NCBI GenBank assembly: GCA_963841715.1
Contig: CAWJDP010000003.1
Span: 496,001 to 560,000, forward strand
Length of the DNA: 64,000 bases
Direction of reading: 5' to 3'
From: DASPWW01 sp963841715
GTDB taxonomy: Bacteria > Actinomycetota > Thermoleophilia > Solirubrobacterales > 70-9
Below are positions 44,863-54,196 of this stretch, in pieces. The translations under genes and the position numbers were made by a program. Position 1 is the first letter of the stretch. The number at the start of each line of letters is the position of its first letter. The notes beneath the pieces are model-generated. The model saw only the letters and a program-made list of their open reading frames with translations. It was not told the origin of the DNA and searched no databases.

Positions 44863-45720
44863 ATGCGCGTGATCGACCCGGGCACACGCCTCGGGGCCGT
44901 CCGCCTCAACGTCTCCGACATCGACGCGATGACCCGATTCTACGAGTCGGCGATCGGGTTGCGGACTCTCGAGCGCGACGGCGAGACCGTCCGCCTCGGC
45001 GCCCCCCGCGCCGCCGAGCCGGTCGTCGAGCTCGCCGCGCGCCCCGACGCTCCCCGGCGTCCACCGCGGACGACCGGGCTCTTCCATCTTGCGATTCTCG
45101 TCCCCGACCGCCGCGAGCTCGCGCGGTCGCTGCGCCGCGTCTCCGAGGCCGGGTGGCGGTTCAGCGGCGCGTCGGACCACCTCGTCAGCGAGGCGCTCTA
45201 CCTCTCGGACCCGGAACGGAACGGGATCGAGATCTACCGCGACCGCGCGCGGGAGGAATGGGAGCGTGACGAAGACGGCGAGATCCGAATGTCGACCCTG
45301 CCGCTCGACATCGCGGCCGTGCTCGGCGAGCTCGAAGGGGACGATTCCGGCGGCCAAAACGTCGCGCAGGGAACCCGGATCGGGCATGTGCACCTCAACG
45401 TCGCCGACCTCGCGGCCTCGGAGGAGCTCTACGCAGGGAGTCTCGGCTTCGAGGTCACAGTCCGCGGCTACCCGGGGGCGCTGTTCCTCGCAGCCGGCGG
45501 ATACCACCACCACATCGGGCTCAACACCTGGAACGGAGCCGGTGCACCGGCCGCGCCGCCGGGGGCGCTGGGGCTCGACCGGTTCGAGATCGTGCTGCCG
45601 GATAAGGCGCAGATCGACGCAGTCGAGCGCGCGCTTGCGGGCGCCGGCGTCCCGCTCTCGCGGACCGGCGCCGGCCTCGAGTTCGCCGACCCGTCGGCGA
45701 ACCGGCTGCTCGTCCGCTAA
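44863..45720 (+). CDS. VOC-superfamily ring-cleavage dioxygenase-like protein
   Basis: Two-domain vicinal-oxygen-chelate protein, 285 aa, most like CatE-type catechol 2,3-dioxygenases. The first module holds LGAVRLNVSDIDAMTRFYES and GLFHLAILVPDRRELA (His ligand). The second begins RIGHVHLNVADLAASEELYA and has GGYHHHIGLNTWNGAGAPAA plus a closing Glu in GAGLEFADPSANRLLVR. These give the usual His-His-Glu metal set in the second module. ATG 44863 is preferred to GTG 44851. It is divergent from the ROK kinase. No other aromatic pathway genes are beside it, so the substrate is uncertain. Confidence 0.9.
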   Translation: MRVIDPGTRLGAVRLNVSDIDAMTRFYESAIGLRTLERDGETVRLGAPRAAEPVVELAARPDAPRRPPRTTGLFHLAILVPDRRELARSLRRVSEAGWRFSGASDHLVSEALYLSDPERNGIEIYRDRAREEWERDEDGEIRMSTLPLDIAAVLGELEGDDSGGQNVAQGTRIGHVHLNVADLAASEELYAGSLGFEVTVRGYPGALFLAAGGYHHHIGLNTWNGAGAPAAPPGALGLDRFEIVLPDKAQIDAVERALAGAGVPLSRTGAGLEFADPSANRLLVR

Positions 45721-46580
45721 TGCGCCGCTCTCGGCTGCTCTCCCACGTCGACGCGGCTGAGGCGCTTGTGGGGGGCGCCGCTTGGGGTGCACGGAACCGG
45801 CACGTCGCGGTGCTCGGTCTCCATCGAGGTCAGGGTCCGGCGCATCTCCACGGGCTTCACCGAGCCGTTTGCGTTCTCGTAGGGATGATCGAGGAAGCGA
45901 ACCAGCAGCAGGCCCCCGACGACGACCGCGGTCAAGGCTCCGATCATGAACGCCTGCACCGCGAAGCCCTCGCTGCGGCGGTCGATGAAGACCAGCACGA
46001 AGCCGATGTTGAGCGCCGCTCCGATCAGGAGGATGATCCAGACTGGGGTGGTGACCAATGGCTCGGCCTGAGTGAGGCGATCGCGCCGGGCGTTGATGCG
46101 ATCGTCGTTGATGCTCAGCAGGCTCGCCATCCCAGCCTGCTGCCTGAGGTTGTCGACCGGAAGCTTCGTGAAGCTGTTGTCGAGCTTCAGCCCCCAGTGG
46201 ATCGTCTCCGGGCTGATCGTCTGGTCGCGCATCGCCGGCCAGTCCTGGTCGATCACGCCGCGCGCGTAGCAGATCAGCACGCCCTGGATCGGCTGGTGGT
46301 CGGCGCGGGGGAAGAACTCAAGCGTGTGCGACATCTCAAGCGTCGCGTCGGCCTCGTTCTGGGCGCCCGAGCGGGCGTCATTGAAGGACTCGAACGCAAC
46401 CAGGACGACGAACGCGAGCAGAACCGCGAACGAGGTCCCGACGACGGCGTACACGCCCGCTCCCCGCGTCGTGTCGGCGAGCAGCACATCGCGCTTGCCC
46501 AAGCGGTGGAAGCCGTAGAGGATGGCGATCGACAGCGCGACCGCGACCGCGATCGCGCCGACAAGGACGGCGATGTTCAC
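45717..46580 (-). CDS. DUF4239-like membrane protein
   Basis: Membrane protein of 287 aa. It begins with hydrophobic IAVLVGAIAVAVALSIAILY, then a second span GVYAVVGTSFAVLLAFVVLV running into FESFNDARSGAQNEADATLE, the segment I associate with DUF4239/bestrophin-like proteins. A soluble helical region (about 90-170) is followed by two more helices (WIILLIGAALNIGFVLVFID and AFMIGALTAVVVGGLLLVRF). The C-terminus is polar. Channel or sensor function is unproven. GTG 46580 start; the stop overlaps the convergent VOC gene by four bases. Confidence 0.85.
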   Translation of the reverse strand: MNIAVLVGAIAVAVALSIAILYGFHRLGKRDVLLADTTRGAGVYAVVGTSFAVLLAFVVLVAFESFNDARSGAQNEADATLEMSHTLEFFPRADHQPIQGVLICYARGVIDQDWPAMRDQTISPETIHWGLKLDNSFTKLPVDNLRQQAGMASLLSINDDRINARRDRLTQAEPLVTTPVWIILLIGAALNIGFVLVFIDRRSEGFAVQAFMIGALTAVVVGGLLLVRFLDHPYENANGSVKPVEMRRTLTSMETEHRDVPVPCTPSGAPHKRLSRVDVGEQPRAAH

Positions 46581-46615
46581 GAGGCCCGCCTCACTGTCGT
46601 CGTAGTATCGCCGCG

Positions 46616-47775
46616 ATGAACCCCGCCGGTGCGCTTCCGAGAGCTCGCGAGCTCGCGCCGCGCGCCGCGGAGCTCGCCGAGATCACGGAGCGCGAGCGCC
46701 GCGTTCCCGCCGAGCTCTCGGAGCAGATCGCGGCGGCGGGGCTGTACCGGATGTGCGTCCCCGAGACGCTCGGCGGGGGCGAGAACCCGCCGCGGGAGAT
46801 GGTCGAGGCGCTCGAGGCGCTCGCCGCCGGCGACGCCTCGCCCGCCTGGTGCGCAGCCGTATGCGCGACCGCGGGGATGCTCGCCGCGTACCTGCCCGAG
46901 GAGACGGCGCGCGAGGTCTACGGCGATCCCGGGGGCGTCGTCGGCGGCGTGTTCGCGCCGATGGGCCGCGCGACGCAAGCGGGCGGCGGCTACACGGTCG
47001 GCGGCAGGTGGCGGTTCTCGAGCAACGTCGCGAACTGCGACTGGCTGATGGTGGGCTGCGTCGTCCTCGACGGGGACGCGCCACGGATCGTGGCGAGCGG
47101 GCGTCCCGACATGCGGCTGATGCTGTTCCCCGCCGGCGAGGCGGAGGTGATCGACACGTGGTCGGTCTCCGGGCTGCGCGGAACCGGAAGCCACGACATC
47201 GCGCTCGACGAACTCGAGGTCCCGGAGGATCGCTCGGCGTCGCTGATCACCGACGACCCGCTCGTCGACCGCCCGCTGTACGCGTTCCCGCCGTTCGGAT
47301 CACTGGCGATCGCGATCGCCGCGGTAGCGCTCGGGATCGCCCGCGGCGCGCTCGACGATCTCGGCGAGCTCGCCGGCGTCAAGACCCCGACGCTGAGCAC
47401 GCGCAAGCTCGCCGAGCGCGCGAACACCCAGTCCGGCGTCGCCCGCGCCGAGGCCGAGCTCCGCGCCGCACGTGCAGGCCTGCTCCAGGCGGTCGAGCGA
47501 GCATGGCAGGCAGCGCTCGCCGGCGAGCGGGATCTCGGTCGAGCTCCGCGCCGGGCTGCGAATCGCGGCGACGCACGCGATCGAGGCGGCGGCGCGCGGT
47601 CGTCGACGTCGCCTACGGACTCGGCGGGGGAAGCGCGATCTACGAGACGAGTCCGCTCCAACGCCGCTTCCGCGACGTCCACGCCGCGACCCAGCACATG
47701 CTCGTCGGGCCCTCGACGTGGGAGCTCGGCGGCCGCTCGCTGCTCGGACTCGAGTTCGACGCCTCGCAGCTCTAA
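46616..47775 (+). pseudogene. Acyl-CoA dehydrogenase/flavin monooxygenase-like, two frameshifts
   Basis: Flavin-dependent acyl-CoA-dehydrogenase-fold enzyme, about 385 aa after correction, close to HsaA/DszC-like monooxygenases. The frame from ATG 46616 covers the N-terminal helical domain (AELSEQIAAAGLYRMCVPET) and the beta domain (GGRWRFSSNVANCDWLMVGC; WSVSGLRGTGSHDIALDELE). One extra G near 47530 shifts to the frame with VELRAGLRIAATHAIEAAA. A second extra G near 47595 shifts to VVDVAYGLGGGSAIYETSPL and the family-typical RDVHAATQHMLVGPSTWELG up to TAA 47775. Every expected block is present, so sequence error in G runs is likely. Confidence 0.8.
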
Positions 47776-47797
47776 TCCACCAGCAGCGGCGCGGGCG

Positions 47798-48646
47798 TCA
47801 GCCCGCGTAGGCCGCGATCCCCTCGGCGATGCGGTCGAGGCGGCGCACGCAGTCGGACGCGTCGCCCTGCGCGAGCCAGAACACCGCCCGGTGGACCCCG
47901 GCCGCCTCGTAGAGCTCGAGCACGGCCGGGTCGGTGGTCGCGTTGCAGAGCGTCGTCGGGATCGGGCCGCGGCCGGCGTCCTCCCCGGCCTTGCGCAGGC
48001 GCTCGACCCTTGCGGCGACGCGCTCGTCGTCGCCGATCCGGTTGGGCATCCATTCGTCGCCGTACGCAAGCACGCGGTCGATCGCCCCGCTCGCGTTGCC
48101 GCCGACGATGATCGGTGGATGCGGGCGCTGGAGCGGCTTCGGCCACGACCAGATCGGGTCGAAGTCGACGTGCGGCCGTGGTAGCTCGGCCTCCTCCTCA
48201 GTCCAGATCGCCTTCATCGCCTCGACGCGCTCGCGCATGATCCCGAACCGCCGCTCGGGGTCGGTGCCGTGGTTGCGCATCTCCTCGAGGTTCCAGCCCG
48301 CGCCGACGCCGAAGAGCAGCCGCCCGCCGGAGAGCCGGTCGGCGCTCGCAGCCTGCTTCGCGAGTCACGATCGGGTCGCGCTCGATGACGAGGCAGATCG
48401 CCGGTGCCGAGCATGAGCCGCTCGGTCGCTGCGGCGGCGGCGGTGATCGCGACGAACGGGTCGAAGGTGTGCGAGTACTCGCGCGGCAGCTCGCCGCCGG
48501 CCGGGTACGGCGTCTCGCGGCTGACCGGGATGTGGGTGTGGTCGGTGAAAAGCAGCGACTCGAACGCCGCGCTCCTCGACGAGCCGCGCGAGCGTCGGCG
48601 CGTCGACGCCGTCGTCGGTGGGGAAGTAGCCGACGCCGAAGTCCAT
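47798..48646 (-). pseudogene. LLM-class (F420-type) oxidoreductase, three frameshifts
   Basis: Luciferase-like monooxygenase/F420-dependent oxidoreductase, about 282 aa when corrected. ATG 48646 begins MDFGVGYFPTDDGVDAPTLA. Extra bases near 48568, 48403 and 48363 move the frame in turn to FESLLFTDHTHIPVSRETPY, to ICLVIERDPIVT and to QAASADRLSGGRLLFGVGAG. The remaining C-terminal half is one open frame (RPHPPIIVGGNASGAIDRVL). All substrate and cofactor loops of the family are recognisable. F420 rather than FMN use is inferred from the actinobacterial setting and the N-terminal SRETPYP loop, not proven. Confidence 0.8.
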
Positions 48647-48691
48647 TGCCGAAGCCTATGGCCTCGGTTGCCCCGGCCCCTACGTGCCGGC

Positions 48692-49521
48692 TTAGGTGTC
48701 GCCGATGAAGTAGAAGGGGTTAGGGAGCTTGAACGCGCGGTCGGCGTGGCCGCCCTCGAGGTCGCTCTCCTGGTCGCCGACGTTGGCGACGATCCGGTAG
48801 CCGGCGGCCTCGATCTGGGCACGCGCGGCCGTCTTGAACGCGAGCGTCTTGTCCGAGAGCGGCTTCATCTCCAGCCCCTGCCAGCCGTGGTAGCCGGCGG
48901 CGGTGAGGTTGTTGACCGTCGCCGTCTGGATCAGAGAGATGTCGGACGGCCTACCGGTGATGAAGAACACCCCGACGCCCTTGCTCCGCGCGAGGTTGAA
49001 GAGGTCGAGCGTCGGCTGGATCACCGGGTCGTTGCCCGAGGTGGCGCCGATCGCGAGCGCCGCGGTCGTCCCGGTGAAGTTCGTCGCCGCGATGTTCGAG
49101 TAGTTGGACAGCGAGGTCTCATCGATGTCGAGCACGAGCGCAAGCTTCGGCTCCCGGCACTTCTTCGCCGACACCGCGTGGTGCTTGTGGCACTTCTTCT
49201 TCGCCTTCTTGCGCAGCTTCTTGACGCGCTTCGTCAGGTACTCCCGCGCCTGTGCGTCGACCGTCTTCAGGTCTTGCTGGTAGGCGCCGGAGTCGTGGTA
49301 CGCCTTCAGCGCCGAGGAGTAGTCGCCGGCGCCGGTCGTACCCGTCGCGCCGACCAGCGGCAGCCCGAGCCCGGTCGGCCGCTCGCCGTAGATCGGCGTG
49401 CCGTCGCTGGAGGTCAGGAACAGGCTCGCTCGCGCCGAGCGCCGCGCTCGCCACCCAGGCGACCGCGAGCCCGGCGACGAACACGGCCGCGTAGCGAAAC
49501 AGCGCCGGGGCGCCGGCTCAC
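48692..49521 (-). pseudogene. Secreted HAD-type acid phosphatase, 5' end frameshifted
   Basis: Class B/C-like secreted acid phosphatase of about 275 aa after correction. GTG 49521 overlaps the upstream phospholipase stop (GTGA). The signal peptide VFVAGLAVAWVASAALGASE is in a different frame from the body; indels near 49493 and 49430 are needed to join them. The body carries the HAD nucleophile motif ALVLDIDETSLSNYSNIAAT, the second motif VGVFFITGRPSDISLIQTAT, and RIVANVGDQESDLEGGHADR with the acidic pair, ending in KLPNPFYFIGDT. Lys-rich KKLRKKAKKKCHKHHAVSAK precedes the catalytic domain. It likely releases phosphate outside the cell. Confidence 0.82.
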
Positions 49522-51058
49522 CGCAGCGGCCCCTTGCTTGAAGCGCCTTGCGGATCGTGTCGGGCTGCCTGAACAGCTGGTCGTAGCTCGGCTTGTACTC
49601 CGGCATCCCGCTCGCCTCGAGCAGGCCCGAGCTCTTCAGCCGCTCGAGGTCGTGCGGCTGGGGGCGCGCCGCCTGCTGGTCGAGCGGGAGCTGGGGGGCG
49701 CACGGCTGCGCGGCGATCGCCGTCGGATCCGGAAGCGACGGCAGCTTGTAGCGCGGCTTGCGGAAGTTGAGGCTCTTGCCGATGTTCGAGGCCCTCTTGT
49801 GGCGGAGGTTGAGGTAGCCGATCTGGAATCGGTACGAAATGAGCTTCAGGATCGACTCGTGAGTCACCCGCATGTGGCTGACCCCGCCCTTGCGGCTGAA
49901 CGGCGACACGCACACGCCCGGGATCCGGAAGCCGGTGAAGCCCCAGTCCTGGCTCAGGTCGCTGCTGGCGCGGTCGTCGGGGACGTGTCGCGGCTTGACG
50001 TGGTCGAAGAAGCCGCCCCATTCGTCGTAATCGATGAACAGCGCTCCGCGGCGGTACTGCGGCGACTCCATGAAGGCATGCACGACGTCGGACATGAACG
50101 CCTGGCCGACGCGGACGTCGCCGTGGGGATGCTCGTCGCCGGAGATTCCCTGGTCCTCGCCGACGAAGGCCGGGTCGACAAACGAGATGTTGGGGAGGTT
50201 CCCGGACGCGGCGTCGTCGTAGAACTGCGACACCGGGTGACCCCAGGCGACGCCGCGGGTCCCGTAGAGCGCGGCGAACGGGATGTCGGAGTAGTAGTAG
50301 CGGGCGCTGACCCCGTGCGCGATCGCGCGGTCGAAGATCGTCTCCCACGTGTACCCCTGGGTGAAGTTCGACGGCAGCTTGTTGCCCATCGTGCCGCCGT
50401 CCTGCGCGCCCCACTGGTAGTGGCGGTTGGGGTAGGTCGAGTCCATGATCGAGCAAAACCAGCGGTCATAGAGCGTGAACGCGCGCGCCGCGTGGGGGAT
50501 GAACGGGAGGTCGTCCTCGAGGAAGTAGCCGGCCGCGTACGAATCGCTTCCCGTGCCGGCCGCGTTCCCCTTCACGAAGTTGTCCATCTTGCCGCCGTCG
50601 TACTGGAATCGTCCGCCGTTCCACGAATGGTCGGGATCGCGGAACGCGCACCCCTGGAAGTCCATTCCCTGGTCGAGGTGATGCGTCGGGACCTTCGTAC
50701 CGCTCGGGTCGCGGTAGGAGAGCCCGGCGTTCTTGCCGTCGGCCTTCGGGAACCACCCGAAGTAGTGGTCGAAGGAGCGGTTCTCCATCATCAGCACGAC
50801 GACTGTGTCGATCGGAAGGTTGCGCGGCGGCGGCAGCCGGTGGTGGTGATGCTTCTTCGCCGCCTCGGCGACGAGGGTGTCGGCCGGCAGCAGGCCCGCG
50901 AGAGCGGCGCTGCCGGCGATCGCCGCGGTACGGCCGAGGAAGTCGCGGCGGCGCAGGTACTCGTCCGGGTTCTCTGCCTCGAGGCGCTCGGCGTCCTCGG
51001 GGTCGGCAAGCTCGCCCTTCGCGAGCTTCGAGGAATGGTCCTCGGGCCTGCCGATCAC
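49518..51058 (-). CDS. Secreted phospholipase C/phosphoesterase (Tat substrate)
   Basis: Phosphoesterase-family enzyme (phospholipase C or AcpA-type acid phosphatase), about 510 aa. Twin-arginine export is indicated by RRRDFLGRTAAIAGSAALAG. Catalytic landmarks are IDTVVVLMMENRSFDHYFGW (Glu-Asn and nucleophile region), DEHPHGDVRVGQAFMSDVVH, ALFIDYDEWGGFFDHVKPRH and RIPGVCVSPFSRKGGVSHMR. The start is GTG 51058. The native stop is probably the TGA at 49518-49520, reached if one G is missing from the G run near 49530; otherwise the frame reads on into the phosphatase gene and gives a spurious fusion. Together with that phosphatase it looks like a phosphate-scavenging pair. Confidence 0.87.
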
Positions 51059-51145
51059 CGCACCCGCTCCACTGCGGCGGGCTTATATCACCCGGCGCCG
51101 GGGTCGGGGACGAGTTCGTGTGAACGCTCGGCTGCCGGTGCCGGC

Positions 51146-51997
51146 TCAGGCCGGAGCGGCCGTCCGCGAGCGGACGGCGATGCGGCGCTTCGGGGTCCAG
51201 CGATCGGGCCAGATCACGTACAGGCCCATCGGAATCGCGTAAAGGAGGTACCCGATCACCTCGCCGACCGTGGGCTCGGGCTGGAGCCCGAGCATCCCGG
51301 TCAGCAGCGAGCCGGTGATCGTCCCGGGGACGACGAGCCAGCTGAGGCTGACCGCCTGCGCTTGGAGGTCGTTGAACCAGCCGGCCTCGTGCGCGGTGTG
51401 AATCGCGGTCGCGAACAGGCCCGCGGCGACGAGCACGAGCACGAGGCCGGTGGCGCGGAAGAACCTCGACAGGTTGATGCGAACCCCGCCGCGGTAGATC
51501 AGGACGCCGAGCGCGATTGCGCCGGCGAGGCCGATCACGGCGCCGAACCCTGCCGCGAGCGAGTCGGTCGTGTCCTGGAACGCCGCGAGCATGAACACCG
51601 CGGTCTCGAAGCCCTCCCGCAGCACGGCGAGGAAGGCCATCGCGACGAGCGCGATCGTCGAGCCGGCCGCGAGCGCCTCGGCGGCGCTGCCCTCGAGCGT
51701 CGTCTTCAGCCCGCGCGAGTTGCGCCGCATCCAGACGATCATGTAGGTGATCATCGAGACCGCGATCAGCCCGACGACCGTCTCGAGCCCCTCCTGCTGT
51801 CGCTGTGGCAGCTCGTTGCCGACGACGCGCAGCGCGACCGCGACCGCGGAGCAGAGCACGACCGCGATCGCGACCCCGATCCACATCCAACGCAGCGCGT
51901 CGTTGCGCTTCTCGCGGACGAGGAAGGCGGCGACGATGCCGACGATCAGCGACGCCTCGAGGCCTTCGCGGAGGGCGATGACGAGCGTCGGGATCAT
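51146..51997 (-). CDS. efeU: FTR1-family iron permease
   Basis: High-affinity iron permease, 283 aa, with about seven membrane segments. Both iron-binding REGxE motifs are present: LVIALREGLEASLIVGIVAA at the N-terminus and AFLAVLREGFETAVFMLAAF in the fourth helix region. The C-terminus ends in an Arg-rich tail. ATG 51997 is used. It stands alone: no EfeO or EfeB gene adjoins it. An iron-box-like palindrome lies 65-83 bases upstream, so iron-dependent repression is likely. Confidence 0.93.
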   Translation of the reverse strand: MIPTLVIALREGLEASLIVGIVAAFLVREKRNDALRWMWIGVAIAVVLCSAVAVALRVVGNELPQRQQEGLETVVGLIAVSMITYMIVWMRRNSRGLKTTLEGSAAEALAAGSTIALVAMAFLAVLREGFETAVFMLAAFQDTTDSLAAGFGAVIGLAGAIALGVLIYRGGVRINLSRFFRATGLVLVLVAAGLFATAIHTAHEAGWFNDLQAQAVSLSWLVVPGTITGSLLTGMLGLQPEPTVGEVIGYLLYAIPMGLYVIWPDRWTPKRRIAVRSRTAAPA

Positions 51998-52061
51998 CGG
52001 TGGCTTGGTTCCTGTCGGTTTCCGGTGCTTGTCGGCGGGTGAAGAGCCAGATGAAGATGAC

Positions 52062-52080
52062 TTAGGGCACCCTAATTAGG
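52062..52080 (-). promoter_or_regulatory. IdeR/DtxR-like iron box upstream of efeU
   Basis: Two overlapping palindromes, TTAGGGCACCCTAA (52062-52075) and CCTAATTAGG (52071-52080), give three alternating TTAGG/CCTAA half-sites. The half-sites match those of DtxR/IdeR boxes, although the centre differs from the 19-bp consensus. It lies 65 bases before the iron permease start and nothing else iron-related is close. The AT-rich sequence contrasts sharply with the surroundings. Confidence 0.65.
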
Positions 52081-52178
52081 CGGGCCGAAAACCTACCACA
52101 AGGCTCGGGATACATGCGTGGGATCTGCCGGGGCCGCACCGGCCCCAACTCAGGAAGCGTTCGCAGGCGCCGCGCGGA

Positions 52179-52637
52179 TCAGTCGGCGGAGCGCGAGCGC
52201 TCGAGGTCGCGAAGCCGCGAGCGCAACCGGCGGCGCCTCGCCCGCAGCTCGCGCTCGAGCCTTGTCAGCTCCTCGCGGCGGCGGCGCACGAGCTCGAGCT
52301 GGCGCTCGACGTAGCCAAGCGCCTCCTCGAGCACCTCGCGGCGGCGGACCGGGTCGTCGATCCCGCCGTCCCACTCCCGCCGCAGCGATGCCCTTGCGTC
52401 CTCGACCACGGCGAGCTCGCGCAGCTCCTCGAGCGGGATCCCGAGCGCCTCCTTCAGACGCAGCACGTCGCGCAGCCGATCGACGTCGGCCTGCTCGTAG
52501 GCGCGATGCGACCCGGGCGGGCGCCCGGCCACCGAGGGCAGCAGCCCGATCTCCTCGTAGTAGCGGATCGTGCGCGGCGTCGTCCCGGTGAGCTCCGCGA
52601 CCTCCCCGATCCGCAGTCTGCCGCCGTTTTGATTCAT
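52179..52637 (-). CDS. MerR-family transcriptional regulator
   Basis: MerR regulator, 152 aa. The N-terminal winged helix LRIGEVAELTGTTPRTIRYY with EEIGLLPSVAGRPPGSHRAY is diagnostic. The C-terminal half is a long Arg/Glu-rich coiled coil (VERQLELVRRRREELTRLER) for dimerisation; no metal-binding Cys are present, so it is a drug-sensing rather than metal-sensing type by default. ATG 52637 overlaps the exporter stop (ATGA). Being the second gene of the exporter operon, it probably controls that operon. Confidence 0.93.
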   Translation of the reverse strand: MNQNGGRLRIGEVAELTGTTPRTIRYYEEIGLLPSVAGRPPGSHRAYEQADVDRLRDVLRLKEALGIPLEELRELAVVEDARASLRREWDGGIDDPVRRREVLEEALGYVERQLELVRRRREELTRLERELRARRRRLRSRLRDLERSRSAD

Positions 52638-54142
52638 CGCGCTCCCTCGCCGGCGAGCACGTCGGCCGCCGGCCCCTCGGCGCGCGCCTCCGCGGCGCCC
52701 TCGTGGGACGGGCGCATCAGCGACACGCCGGCGCCGATGAACGAGGTCGCAGCGAGTACCCAGAACGCGGTGTGCATGTTGTGAATGAACGGTTCGAGCT
52801 GCGCGGTCGTGAGGCTGCCGGCGAGCCCCGAGAAGACCTTGAACAGGACCTCGCGCGGGATCGCGGCGGTGACGATCGCGAGCACGAAGGCGATCGACAG
52901 CACGGCGCCCACGTTCTGGAGCATCATCCGCGCCCCGGCGGCGACTCCGCGGCGGTGCGCGGGGACCGTCCCCATCATCGCGGCGGTGTTCGGCGAGTTG
53001 AACATCCCCGATCCGATCCCGACGAGCAGCAGCCACGCGGTCGTCGCCCAATAGGGGCTGCCGACGCCGAGCGTCGTCATCAGCGCGAGCGCAATCCCGC
53101 TCACGAGCATCCCCAGCGCGGCGAGCATGCGCGAGCCGTGCTTGTCCGCCCACGCGCCAGCGAGCGGCGAGGCGATCAGCATCCCGATTGCCATCGGCGT
53201 CAGCTTGATCCCGGCGACGATCGGGTCGTCGCCGTCGACGCCCTGGAAGTAGAAGACGAACAGAAACAGCAGCGCGAACCGCGACAGCCCGTTGATGAAC
53301 GCGGCCCCGGTTGCGGCGGCGAACATCCTGTTGCGGAAGATCGTCAAGTCGAGCATCGGCGCCCGCCCGACGCGCTCGATGAGCACGAACGTCGGCAGCA
53401 GGATCACCGCGAGCACGAGCGAGAAGTAGACGAGTGGGTCGTTCCAGCCGTCGATCCCGCCGCGCGAGACGCCGAACACGAGCCCCGTCAGCCCGGCGAC
53501 GAAGACGCCGGTGCCGACGAGGTCGAGGCCCCGCGTGGTGTCCTGGCGCGCGAGCTCGTGGAGGACGAGCGCGCCCCAAAGCCCGCCGGCGAGCCCGAGC
53601 GGCACGTTGAACCAGAACACCCACTGCCATGAGATCGAGACGAGAACGCCGCCGAGCACGGGGCCGAAAACGAGCCCGACCGCGGCGACCATCGTGTTCG
53701 TCCCCATCGCTAGCCCGAGCTGCTGCTTCGGGAAAGCGTCCGTGACGAGCGCCGCCGCGTTCGCGAACAGGAACGCGCCGCCGATTCCCTGCAGGATTCG
53801 CCACAGGATGAGCTCGGTCCCGTTGGCCGAAAACCCAGCGCCGAGCGAGGCGAGCGAGAAGACGACGAAGCCGCCGACGTAGGCGTGCTTGCGGCCGAAC
53901 AGATCGGACAGCCGGCCCGCCGTGAGCACGAGCACGGTGGAGGAGATCATGTAGGCGAGGATCACCCAGACGAGCTGGAGCAGCGTCGTCCCGAGCTCGC
54001 GCTCGAGGTCCGGCAGGGCGATGATCAGCGTCCCCGAGTTGATCGTCGCCAGCAGCATCCCGAGGCTGGTGCACGACAGCGCCCACCACTTGTAGCGGTG
54101 GTGCTCGGCCGAGACGCCCGGGCGTCTGAAGTTGACGTTCAC
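52634..54142 (-). CDS. MFS multidrug exporter, DHA2 (EmrB/QacA) family
   Basis: Drug:H+ antiporter with 14 predicted helices, 502 aa. Motif A is visible as LTAGRLSDLFGRKHAYVGGF and the DHA2-type first helix as SCTSLGMLLATINSGTLIIA. Motif C-like Gly/Pro spacing is in AVGLVFGPVLGGVLVSISWQ, followed by WVFWFNVPLGLAGG. GTG 54142 starts it, directly behind an inverted repeat. It is translationally coupled to a MerR regulator. The substrate is unknown, likely hydrophobic drugs or dyes. Confidence 0.93.
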   Translation of the reverse strand: MNVNFRRPGVSAEHHRYKWWALSCTSLGMLLATINSGTLIIALPDLERELGTTLLQLVWVILAYMISSTVLVLTAGRLSDLFGRKHAYVGGFVVFSLASLGAGFSANGTELILWRILQGIGGAFLFANAAALVTDAFPKQQLGLAMGTNTMVAAVGLVFGPVLGGVLVSISWQWVFWFNVPLGLAGGLWGALVLHELARQDTTRGLDLVGTGVFVAGLTGLVFGVSRGGIDGWNDPLVYFSLVLAVILLPTFVLIERVGRAPMLDLTIFRNRMFAAATGAAFINGLSRFALLFLFVFYFQGVDGDDPIVAGIKLTPMAIGMLIASPLAGAWADKHGSRMLAALGMLVSGIALALMTTLGVGSPYWATTAWLLLVGIGSGMFNSPNTAAMMGTVPAHRRGVAAGARMMLQNVGAVLSIAFVLAIVTAAIPREVLFKVFSGLAGSLTTAQLEPFIHNMHTAFWVLAATSFIGAGVSLMRPSHEGAAEARAEGPAADVLAGEGAR

Positions 54143-54158
54143 GTAAACAAGAGTTTAC
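54143..54158 (-). promoter_or_regulatory. Inverted repeat GTAAAC-N4-GTTTAC before the exporter operon
   Basis: Perfect six-base arms separated by AAGA, directly abutting the GTG start of the MFS gene. The AT-rich symmetric site is unusual against the high-GC background and is a good candidate operator, perhaps for the co-encoded MerR protein, though the position so close to the start would better fit a repressor blocking initiation. Confidence 0.5.
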
Positions 54159-54196
54159 ACACGCCGCCGTGCGGTTCGAAGAGAATCGCCCTCCGA

